From Isoetes taiwanensis (Eukaryota > Streptophyta > Lycopodiopsida > Isoetales > Isoetaceae): 64,000 nucleotides of DNA. The notes beneath the pieces were generated by a model. The model was not told the origin of the DNA and made no database searches. It was given only the letters and a program-made list of their open reading frames with translations. How positions within the stretch are numbered: position 1 is the stretch's first letter; each line of letters starts with the position of its first letter. Of this stretch, positions 36,501-47,700 are shown one piece after another. Position numbers and translations under genes: made by a program. The DNA is taken from the NCBI GenBank assembly GCA_021234155.1, contig JAJEKV010000276.1:250001-314000 (forward strand), read 5' to 3'.

Positions 36501-38900
36501 AAGAGATATGTCAAATTGCAGTTAGGAACCACATATTCTTGGACAAGATGCAAGGTTGAAGGGTTGTCTGATATTTTCCAATGGAAAGGAGAGGTTGCAA
36601 GGGGGCTTCCTCGATGGAGCCATGCTCAAAAAGATGTGCTTTTGTATCTAGTCCATCTTGCAAATGTTTGTGATATGAATTTAGGACACGCTGCCTTGAG
36701 GAAGCTGAGAAAAAATAACCTCAACTATCCGTGGAACAATGTGAATGTTCTTCCAAGAAATATACTAAATATACGAATGGAATGGATGCTCCTGCTTTTG
36801 TTCTGCAAAGAAAACCTGAGAATTGGAAACAGAGAAGTAATTCTATGGCTTTTTACAAACATGATTTATTCATGAGAAAAGAAGGAGCATTCAAGCAAAA
36901 GTAGGCATCTCCAGTTCAGGACTCTGAACATAAAGCTCAATGGTTTATAATATATCTTTGGACTTCTCTTAAGGCCAATTGGGTACAAGACGGATATGAG
37001 TTTTGGGCATCAAATTGACCATTTTCTGCCATAAAAAGTAGCACTCTAATGCTCGAACAACTAATATCAGCTCTACCATGGACACCAAGAGCAGCATCAA
37101 TGGCGGCAACAGTAGCATGATCATAATTGTCACCAGGTGTAGAGTCATGATGATAATCTTACTCAGATAATGTCAAAGGTGGAATATGTTGCACCTGGTA
37201 GATCATATCAATACTACTCCTATCCTGCCTTATTTCCAAGACATTCAGTCGCCTGAGTAGAGCAATCATTAACTAAGCATGAGGCAATCTTGCATGCACA
37301 CCATCTACCAGCAGACCTAACCCCTATTCTTGCCTCTAACATCCTAACATACGAAATTTCTCTCATTCACTATCCAGAAATCTGAACTGGATCTGAACCT
37401 TCTGGCTACATAACCTTCACACATCCTAACAAAAACTACTTGCAACACTGCACTATGCTCTTATCTGGCAAACTATCAAGCACATACGCATTGTAGCATG
37501 CCAAAGCTTAAAAACAGAGTATCTGGTTTGAACACACAACATGTAACAATATGATTCAAAGAATTGAATATTTGACATACTTCTGTAGCCATCAAAACCT
37601 ATGTTTTTCCAAAACTGATCTGGATCAGAAAAATCAATCTGTCTCCCAAAATCGATCTGGATTTGCAAATATTTTTATGTCAGGAGCAAATAAGCACCTT
37701 TGGATCTGTGTCACCATGTAGCCGAAGATGTATTAATGCACCCTGATTTCATGCTTTTTGCCAAAGGAGCATAAATTGTTTATCCACATCTCTGATAGCC
37801 TTAAATCGATAGTTAAAGCAAAAAAGCAGATGAAATAGGAGCATATCGGAACTTTTGCTATGGTATTCAAAGTGAAGGGTGGAACCAGCTCTATTTTCAT
37901 AGCACCAAATCACCATAGTATACATTTTGCTACCTCACCCAGGGAAATGCAAATCGATTAGTTTAAGACTAAAAGCAACTGTATTAAATTTTGCTTCTGC
38001 TTCCATAACAGACTAGAATTTTCTTTAATTTCCATGGCCGTAAATGTAATCCAAAGGCTAAAACATCATCCACTTGGTAAAAAAACCACATGGCTGCAAC
38101 GTGGATAGCCTCATAATGCACCGAATCCTGGACTCCCGTTTGTGCAAAAGTGTTAAAAAAAGAAATACATCCTATTTTTATGGACAACATTATCTTGTGA
38201 TTTAAGGCTGGTTTAAACACGACCACCTCCAATATTCACACTGATTATGTCCAATATTTATACGGATTGGGCAACATATTACAGTTTGTAATCTAGACCT
38301 AAAATCTGGCAAAACAAAATGTCCAATCCTTGGTCTTCATGTGCATTTATATGGTTTTGGGGGAGTCGTAGCCATTTTTCTTGTAAAGCCTCTATTATCT
38401 TCTGCAATTGTGAAGTGGGGAAGGTATTACATATGTTTTTGCATGGTTTGAGGCTTGGTTCGGGAAATTTTTTAAGCATAAAATTCAAATTTCTTGCCGG
38501 ATCCAGCCCAGCCTATCACCTCCATGCTCCCACTCAATTCCTGCCGGAAGTAACCAGAGAAATCACTATTTTTAGCAGGAAATTTCCCTGCTATCTCAAA
38601 ACTGTAGTGTGAATTTTCAGATTTACACGGTAGCTTACAAGGATTCTGGGGAATTTCCCGAATCAAGGTTTGGGGGAGTATTCGTATGCCAAAATGGTAT
38701 TTTGCTGATGTCAATAAATGGGTTTTGAGTTTCCGAATGTGTTTCCATTTTTTCCTTCTTACAACTCTTTCTTTCCGTGGAAACTAGAGTTCCTGGCATT
38801 TCTGTACGTGAGGGCACGACGGCATGATCTTCTTCCGGCGAAGTTCATGCCCGACTGTCTGGCCATGGCAGCCTTCCTTCCGGCAAAATGATGGCTGACT
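36501..38900. other. no recognised gene
   Basis: A plus-strand frame at 36498-36875 (125 codons) lacks a known domain; it may be a decayed LINE 3' part. The rest is AT-rich without clear structure. Confidence 0.4.
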
Positions 38901-38910
38901 GCGTGCCCAT

Positions 38911-38970
38911 GGCGGATTTGTTTTGGCAGGAACATTTTCTGGCGGATTTCTTCTGGCAGGAACATTTTCT
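38911..38970. repeat. 30-bp tandem duplication
   Basis: The unit ggcggatttgttttggcagg and its near-identical copy start at 38911 and 38941. Confidence 0.85.
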
Positions 38971-39926
38971 TCTGTGCTAATATAGCAAGCTCTTCTTGCA
39001 TCTTCCGGCACGTAGCAAGCATTGAGGACGCGTAGCAGGGCCACAAAGTCATGTTCTTTGCGATTGTTTTTTGCAAAGTGACGATTTTAGAATTTGCAAG
39101 AGGAGTTCATGGCAAGACTTGAAGAGTGTGAGCAGGGTCACATAAGAAACCCCACAATTTTTTTCATCGTTTCATGGACAGCTTCATGTGAGTCTTCCTT
39201 AGTCTAACACAATAGTAGGTTTTATTTTGTTCATGTGAGAATCTCTTCATGGCAAGGCATTGGTACTGCCATCTCTTGGCAGAGGGCTCAAATCCCCAAT
39301 TGTTTTGCTGAATCTACAGTATGTTGGCGCTTTCTTATGACTGCATGGAAAGAGTATGTGTGGATGGGCATGTGTTTCGTACTACCTTGCTCTAGCATCC
39401 GGCAGGGCAAATTATGATGTTTGTATATGAATGATGTTGTTTGTTGTAATTCAATTATGTCCAGGCGATATATGTTTGTTGACTCATGATTGAGGGGTAG
39501 TGTTATTCATGTTTGTATCTACCGTATCGTGTACATTGACTCCTATTGTGGTTTTGACAACCATATGCTGAGGTGTAAAATGGGGTTTGACCCCATCTTG
39601 TTTTTGCACGGACGGCCAGGGTTGTGAGATTTGAGATATTCTGTAGTATATTCCATGGATCAAGGGTTCGTATGAGACGAGTATTAGGATGAGAGTATTT
39701 TCTAGTAAGAGAGAGAGAGAGAGAGATGTATTTTTTACTGGTATATCATTAAATAAAAGGGCACCGTTATATACTTCAGGATGAAGGCGGCTAAAACCCT
39801 AGCTTTTACCAAGGACAGCTAAGATGTAGACACGGCAAGATATTCCAAGAATGATGCCAATCTAACGGTTTATCTTTAGTAGCCCAAGATAAGAGATGAA
39901 GGGCGCCCTGCATTAGAACGTTCTAG
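38971..39926. other. upstream region of the cupin gene
   Basis: No gene seen. A (GA)n run lies at about 39709-39726. Just before the ATG, GAA 39916, TTC 39921 and GAT 39926 form a short heat-shock-element-like triplet, which overlaps the start codon. Confidence 0.4.
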
Positions 39927-40827
39927 ATGGCCGGATGCTTAAAAGCAGAGGCACTGAGGTTTTGGGGTTTAGCAGGAAGAGGGAGGACTATGGCCGCAGC
40001 TCCGTCAGCTGTTTGCGTAGCTCCAGCTGCTAAAGTTGCTGGATTTTTTGGCCTCGGGACGTCCTTCGCTCGTTCTATTGGACTTAGAAATCAAGTTCCT
40101 GCAAATGGGCGATTTTTTGTCACTTCAATGCGCCGTGACTACGCCTACAGAGATAGGGATCATGAATATGGCTCCGGTCGGCGTAAGCAGGAGTTTAATG
40201 TGAGGTCTGAAAAGTTTGGAATTAAAATCGAAAGAAATGTGATTGCGGAGCGCCTTCATGAATACAGGCTTTCTTCTTTTAAGAACAAGTATGTTGCTTA
40301 TATCTATATATTTCTAGGTTAGGCATGGACGTTGTTTGGGGTCTTGAAGTATTGTTTACATTTCTTCTTAGAGATAATGTCTCGAGTCCATGTCTTAAGT
40401 ATGTTTAGTTCAGATAGGAATAACTGATTCTGTTCCAAATTGCATGTTCTCTTTGTTTTTGTAACAAATCATTTTTTGGCTTGTAGATAGCTGCTTTCAA
40501 TGGAGCTGTTCTCTATCATCTTAGGAAGTCCAAATTCCTGCAATGCAATACAGTGCTTTGAGATTGTTATTTTTCTGCTTATTTGCTTGAGTTTTATGTG
40601 GTGACGAATTTGAATGCAGGTGGACATGCAAGCCAAGCAAATTTCCTTGGAAATACGACTCCAATGAGATCATGTATCTGTTGAAAGGCAAAGTAAACAT
40701 ATACCCCGATGGTGAAAATGATTATGTTCAGATCATTGCAGGCGATATAGTGATTATGCCTCAGGGAATGAGTTGCACTTGGGATGTTTTGGATGATGTA
40801 GAGAAGATGTACAAGCTTTATATTTAG
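39927..40827 (+). CDS. DUF861/RmlC-like cupin, probably plastid-targeted
   Basis: Two exons, 39927-40288 and 40620-40827 (GT-AG intron), give 189 residues. The C-terminal ~70 residues carry the plant DUF861 cupin signature: KFPWKYDSNEIMYLLKGKV (128-146), YPDGEND, AGDIVIMPQGMSCTWDV (161-177). These are close to small plant cupins such as the plastid nucleoid protein PTAC18 group. Usual metal-binding histidines are not seen in this core, as in those relatives, so catalytic activity is uncertain. Residues 1-80 are rich in Ala, Ser and Arg with few acids, like a chloroplast transit peptide. The second in-frame ATG at 39990 (MAAAPSAVCVAPAAK) gives a more typical transit peptide and may be the true start. 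It stands alone, without related neighbours. Confidence 0.88.
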
Positions 40828-41740
40828 ATAAAACAAATGCAGTAGATGCAGCTTTTTCTGCAAAGGATATTCATCAAGCATGGCGTCTGAAAAAATGAGA
40901 TGGGAATTCCCTTAACTTCAGGTTTGAAAACTATGCACTTATTGGGTAATGCTCATGTATTGGCAGCAGAAGCACGCCATTACTACAGAGCATTTAGTTG
41001 CCGCAAATGGGTTTGTACTTCTTAGAAACCTGTTCTTAGGCCTTAACTTAGTAGCACTGCTTTTGATAATATACGTTTTCTTCCTTGTTATAAGATTGTT
41101 TTACGATGATGAGATTGATTATTGTTAATACTTTCTTACCATTGCCCAAGTTTGAGGGATCAGGAATTTTGTAGCAAGTTGATGGATTTAGATGATACTA
41201 GTAAATGAGTGCCCGATGTTGCTGCTATGTTGCTGCTAGGGGCTTGTGCTTTTACTTGGCATTTAACGACCATAGAATGGACCTGAGCATGAGTGCCCAG
41301 CGTTACCGCGCGCATAAGCTGCGCATAAGCTACTCTTTATGACTTATCCTAGAAATTATGTTTGATTTTGGCAACATCATTGTCCTATGCCCTATGCGTT
41401 AGTCTAAGTTCGTTAATTCATTATATAAAGAGAACCAAAGCGTTGTGAGTTTCTAAGAATGTTAGATTAGAATCTTAATGGCATTAGGGGTGATTTACAT
41501 GTGCCTTCTTGAGCCATCACCATTGTGTAAAATGGTCTAACGGGGCAAAACAGGCCTAGGCATGTAAACCGTCTCTTAGCATTCTAAGATTAACATTGCC
41601 AAAGGCGTTGTGCAAATTGCTCATTGTTTATACAAATTCTATTTCAAGGTGCTATCTAACATAAGCTTCTAATATACAATAAACGGAGATCAAAGTTGTA
41701 TGGTTGCCCCCAAACAATTGTGATTGAAATCTTCTAGACT
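40828..41740. other. 3' flank of cupin gene
   Basis: T-rich probable 3' untranslated and intergenic DNA; no second gene. Confidence 0.4.
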
Positions 41741-41744
41741 AAGC

Positions 41745-41955
41745 CTTGTAGCAGGAGTGGTGGGTGAACCACGTATGTGTATACCCTCCCAGTCTATGTC
41801 TGGCATTAGAGGACCTCTTACCATGGAGTCACAGAGTTGACATAGCATGCTAGGAGAACTATGCCCAGTGTTACAGGGCACAATAACATAGAAACAGAGA
41901 TTACATGAACATGTCAGAGCAACCTAGGCCACCGAACCTGACAACCATACAAGAA
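41745..41955 (-). repeat. dispersed repeat, copy 1 (LTR-element-like)
   Basis: Shares gaggacctcttaccatgg, gtcacagagttgac and ggccaccgaacctg blocks in the same order with 52275-52500. The second copy lies inside an LTR-type insertion, so this may be a fragment of the same retroelement family. Orientation is inferred. Confidence 0.6.
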
Positions 41956-42899
41956 AGCCATGGAACCTTTTAATTCTATAAGAATGGCCTTCCTTTTCCA
42001 AATTCGACCTGATTTAGACCACTTTACATGGATTTGCCTTATACTTTGCCATGCCATACGATTGCAAATTAAGATTCCATCCATTTGCACATAATCTTAT
42101 CCTGCATACCCGGCTAGTAGATCAAAACGACCACATGTATAATCCCTTGAAAAGTCAAGAGAAGCTCACCTCCACGTATCCAACCTCTAATAAACCTTTA
42201 AACATGCAAATTCAAGCTTATATTCAGATAATAGACATGCAAATCTAGCCATGGCAACATCTAAAACCTCAGTTCAATCCATCAAAATCCCACCTTAAGA
42301 AGACAATCAGTAGGGGGTCCTTTTCTTAGGGTTTTGGGCACTTGCCTAAGTAAGTTTTATTTGGAAGGGGTTGAAATTGGCTTCTTAAAAATCCATATAC
42401 GGGGTTTTTTTTGTCAACCTTTGAACGCAGATGGTATGAGTTTAAGTGACTGTTGAAACAACTTAAAACTGAAGTTTCAGCTATGGGTGCCCATTTCCAA
42501 GCCATCATTATCTATTTTCTGCTGCATATTGATTAGAGTGTTGCATCAGAAATTCCATCTAGCAGTTCCTCTTCTAATGCCCCTCGCCAAACAAATTTGA
42601 CACCACATGTAATCAGCGCACTGCAAGTATCCCTTTGGATCATCATCCAACTCCACAGTATGTCCCACCATCTCCTCCATAGAACCCAATTCCTCAGTCT
42701 CAGCCTACTCCAATTGAGGTTGTGTAACTGTCATAAAGTATAGCAGAGCATGAAGGTAATCGTCCCACGACTTTCCATACAGTCCCACCCAAGTGGATGA
42801 TTGAGTGGGCCTTGCTAGAACAGCAGGTCCCACCTAAACATCCACTCCGGCCCCTCTTTGTCACAGTATCAACAAGATGTTTGGGACGCAATCTTCGAT
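41956..42899. other. no supported gene
   Basis: AT-rich DNA; short frames only. Confidence 0.35.
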
Positions 42900-44620
42900 T
42901 CTGAGGACTCTAACACAAGTTTATGGCTGTTGTTCAACAACAACTAAATTCTCAGGATACACTTTAGTGTGAGCAACAACAACTTCATGTTGCCCATTCT
43001 GATCTTCAATCAAGTTTTGAGACTGTTCACGCTAAGTAGGGTATTAAAGAGCGGCTAAAATATGCCAAATGGCGATTTTTAGACCTTTAGTCAAATTTCA
43101 TGGCTTAAGTTAGTAAAGGTCATTTTCCAAGAAAAAACAAAATTTAGCCATTCAAAAGGGGGGGGCATTCGGATGCCTAGAGTTTAATCGGGGTTGTTTG
43201 TTGTATGGCGTGCTAAATCACTTTCACTAAAGCTGATAAAGTGCACCTTGATCAATTCCAATAGCCATGCCGAATCTATTCAGGGACCTCTTTCATTTAG
43301 GAATCGCCATTAGCTACCTCAATCATTCTTTGACAGATATTGAATTTGAATCTATAAATTGTTTGAGTTAAATGTTATGAAGAATGTTATATGATGAGCA
43401 TTTTAAGCTTTAAGTAATAGTGACTTTTTCTTGCAATTGTTGATCCTAAAGGGCTTCACGAAACAAATTAGCCATTGGGATGCATTTGACCCCAACTTAA
43501 ATATGTGTCTTTCTTCAAATGATATTGTTCGTTCCTTATGTAATGTACTTTGAACAACTTTGTTGTCATTTTGTAAAAGAAGCATATTGAATCAATTGTC
43601 ATTCATGTACTAATGAGTGCTCAAAGTTTGAAGTTAAATAGTTGCACTTTAGCTGGGAACCAAGAAAAATTCGCCAACATCAGAATTTCATGTCATATAA
43701 CTTTTACATTTTAGCCAAGTGGCAAGATATTTAAAGGAATTATCAAATTTCGGCAAGAAAAAAATCTATGAACTTTTATTTTCCATAGGTTTAGCCAACC
43801 TTAGTTTGAATAGAAAAACATTTAGGGCCCTTAAAATTTACTCTAACGCTAAGAGAGCAGCTTCGATAAGAAACAAAAGTAAAGGCTACTTTGCAAAATC
43901 AATATGCTAGCCTACAGTCTGATGTTGAATGCTTTACGGCAATATGGCTAAATTACTGAGTAAGGCCAATGAGGACATTCATGCCCTCAAGCACGAGCTC
44001 AGTGCTTAGACACACACCCGTAGCGTGCATCAAATATGCATAACGCATTTGGAAGCTATGCAGGTAAAAGTCCACGCTAGGGTCACGACCCTTGAGGCCC
44101 AGCTTCAGGATGCTGCCACCTAGAATATCAATTGGAATGCAAAAATGCCCACGATAAAGATGCAAGCTGCCACATTTGGTGCATTTATCATTTATCATTT
44201 ATCATTGCCTAGAGTTGCAATACATTCACATGCCATCTTATTGTTCTCTTAATAGGTCTCTCTTTTCTGGTTGGGCAATTTTAGACCCATGTTACACCAC
44301 ATTCCACTTAAGTATTTGCCTCCAAAGCGTGCTCGAGGAAAGCAACAAGTTGCAACTACATCTAGAAATTCTGAGAACTTCCAACCATTGCCAGCAATGG
44401 GAGAAGAATCGCAGTCAGATAAAAATAATGTTGATAAAAATGATGACCCAAATATGAAATCTACGGTTGACATGAGAACAATTGATCGGGAACTTGATAA
44501 GATATTTGGAAATGAAATTGGCAGCAGACATCTTAAATGGATGTTGGATCAAGAAAAAAATGATGCAAAAGGATATCTCTATGTAGAATCCTACGAAATG
44601 AGGTTGTCCATGTAGTCTCG
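42900..44620 (+). pseudogene. possible retroelement gag-like coiled-coil remnant
   Basis: Several broken plus-strand frames encode hydrophilic, heptad-like peptides: VVQQQLNSQDT and EQQQLHVAHSDLQSS (about 42925-43015), then SKANEDIHALKHELSA and VHARVTTLEAQLQDAAT (about 43955-44120). A 115-codon open frame, 44271-44615 (MGNFRPMLHHIP, later GNEIGSRHLKWMLDQEKN), follows. The composition fits a decayed gag or coiled-coil protein with stops. No protease or polymerase is attached, so the assignment is tentative. Confidence 0.3.
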
Positions 44621-44799
44621 AAATGTGACGAAGATGTGAGAGATGTTTAGAAATGACGGTTATCTTCCTGAAGGACCAATTTGTATTATATGAAAACTAG
44701 CACGAGTAATGCTGTGCTTGTCAGTGATGTGATAAAAGAAACGTGGTATAATTATTAAAAAGAGATTATTGAGGACTTTGAAAATGAAATCAAAGATTC

Positions 44800-47700
44800 T
44801 ATATGTAAGCTCCCTCTCTCTAGCGCCCCCACAGCGCCCAGCTCCCTCTCTCTAGCGCCCTCACTCCCCTTGCATAGACCCCCTTGATTTGCCCCTTTCT
44901 GGCTTTCTCTCTCTAGGGTTTACAATCTCTCTCTAGACCCAAAACCCCAAACCCCCAAAAGGCGCTCCACCCGCCTTTCCGAGCCCCAAAAACTGGATTC
45001 TAAGCACCCTTGAGGCGCCGAGAGACCCCTCGGACTTTGGAGCCCTCAAACCCCCACACCTCGTAGTTGGCCTCGCAATAATTGTGAGTGAAGTTCTATT
45101 CTAATCTATGAGAAGCAAATGGAGATTAGAGCAGGTGGCATGTTAAATGGTGTCGTGTTATACAAAGCTTTGGAAAGACCTATGAGAAGCAAAGGGCGTG
45201 AGAGGTCAAAGTCAAAGTCAAAGGTGGTGGGCACCCCCTACGAGATGTTCTTGCCGGGCTCGCTAGAAACACACCGACACCCCCGCCCACCACTTAGGGT
45301 TTCAGTTGACTAACCCAAAAGGTGCTCTGCCAGCGTTATTGAGTCCCCAAATTCAATTCTAGGCACCCTTTCCTGCTAAGCCGGAGACCCCTCAAACTTT
45401 GGGAGTCATGGCCACGGAAGATGGGCCTACTGGGAAACCAAAGGCGAGGCCCCCGCACAAACGGTCCCGATCAGCCATCATGGGCCGGGGAGAGTCATCC
45501 TCCATGAAGAAGGAGGCTCGGGCTAAGGCTAAGGCCCCCGGCGAGGAGGCCCGGCCGGCCGGGAAGGGATTAATTGCTTGGGGACCACATAGGAACTCCC
45601 GCCTCAAGAGAATTGAGAGCAAAGCGGGAATGGAGGCTAACAAAGGCTCGTATTGAGGCTAAAGACTACCGGGCTTTGGGGCATGGCGTGGAGATGGAGT
45701 CCCGGCATCCCATGTGCTCAAAAGGCAAATCGGGGTCGAGAAGAACCGTGATCACAGCTTGAGACCCAAGACGCATGTGGAACATGGCCTTGGCCTTGCA
45801 CACTCTCGAGCCAAGAAGCCGTGCAGAGGTCGATTACGGGCCCGCCCCTAGACCAGGTCATCATCTGCCGACACCATGACACGGAGGAGAGGGAGCCGCA
45901 ATGCAAGAGACGATGGTCACGCCTGCCTCGGCCGGTCAGGTAGAGGCACCACCACCATGGCACGGGGATGTGTGCTCTTGCAGCACGGCTCGCATACGCC
46001 TCGTGATCTTGAGTAAGATCCCGGAACAGCAAAGCCCGACCCCTCGACGCTGGTGTCGCTGGGGCCGGGCTCGGAGCACGCCGCTACCGTGAGCCGGAGC
46101 TCAGGGGGTTGCGGCAACCGCCCACGCATTTGAGTGGTCTCTACCGAGGTTCATAGTCGGTGCGGCCGGTGCGGTGAGGAGATGGCCCAGCGCCAGCTGT
46201 GGCCCAAGAGCTGTCCCTCCCGACTTCTTCCGCGGGGGCGAAGCAGCGGCCAAACCCGCTATCCCGGGCCCCTCCTCCCACCGGCAGCCCGCCCCCAAGA
46301 CTGCCGCCCGCTCTCCGGCCACTCCCGCCATCCCGGCCACACTCCAGTCCTCCCCCGCCATCCCGGCCACACACCACCCCCAAAGCGGGACCCGGCCTTA
46401 GCCCACCTTGGACCCGCAGTCGCCGAGAACCGGGGAAGCGGCGGGAGGCCAATATCACGGTAGGTTCGGGAGGCATGCGGAAGCGGGGGAGAGGTCGGGC
46501 CCACCACATCCGAACACACATTCTCGTCGGGATGACATTCCGGGCGATTCACATTTCTCGAGCAGGCATGGGGCTCGGCGCGGCGGGCCGGCATTGTCAT
46601 ATTCCGCGGTTCGCGGATACAAAAGTGCGTGATGCCATATTGCGCCCATGCCGGATATTTGAAGGGGACATCCCATGACGTGGGCCGGGACCTCACGCGG
46701 CAGCGGGGAGGCACGCGGCGGGAGCTTGTCATGGGGGAAATTGAGGCATTCCGCCAGCGGGGGTGCCGCGAGATTGGCCCGAGGGAAGGATGCACATTTT
46801 AAAACGACACGCTACTGCTGCGGACCCCGCAGCCCCAACCCACGGTATGCACGCGGCCCACCTTCTACTTCTACTACCCCCCCCCTTCTCCTGCTCCTAC
46901 TCCCTGCTCCCTCATGACCCCGCCCCTCCTCGGCCACATGTCGCCTCCGCTCCATCTACTTCTCACTTTCGGCCCTCTGCTTCCGTCCTCCCCAGCGACT
47001 CAGTTGCAAGATACCATCCCCGCCGACAAATAGGAATTGTGCCTCCGGGGTGGTCTCATGGAATTGTCGAGGCTTCCCTTGGCGGAAGGGGGCAGTCTGA
47101 ACTAAGGTGGCAGCCAGGTATGGATCTCATCTTCCTCATGGAGACGTGGGAGCATCTTTGAGCCGCGAGCTACCGATTTGCCGGGTTACCAACATTTCTC
47201 GGTCTTCAATATACATGACAGGACAGCGGGGTCATGGGGGAGTGGCTTGCTACTACCGGACAACCTTGGCACATTCGGTTACCCTCGTTTAAGGCAGCCG
47301 GACACAACCCGGTGCTTACGGGTTCGTGTGCATAATACCGGTGGCAACCCTCTTTTACGGCGCTGTTATTTCCCTCGCGAGCAGCACCTTCTCGCGCAGC
47401 CACCCCGTCTGCGGATAGGATGGACCGATATGTCGATCTATATGATGACATCTGGCGGCATCGCGGTTGGGTAGGGTCGTCCTTCTTGGAGATTTCAATG
47501 CACCGGACGGGGAGTAGAGCAGCCCATGCGATTTGACCCCCTACGACGGCGATGTCCGCAGCTTCGCCCCAGAAGTAGCCCGCCACGCCAGTGGGATGAC
47601 GGCCAGTCACTTCGCTTTTGCATGACGGTTGCTCTGCTATGTGGCATTTTTGACTTGATAATTTGCAATGGCCTTTCCACGGTGGCCGATTCTGCGCCAG

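Noticed and set aside
40594-40881. 95-codon minus-strand frame
   Set aside because: It is antisense to the second exon of the cupin gene, whose splice sites and conserved motifs are clear.
46141-46795. Long minus- and plus-strand open frames up to 178 codons
   Set aside because: They overlap in all frames inside the GC-rich LINE copy C, are proline/arginine-rich low-complexity, and are explained by few stop codons in GC-rich DNA.
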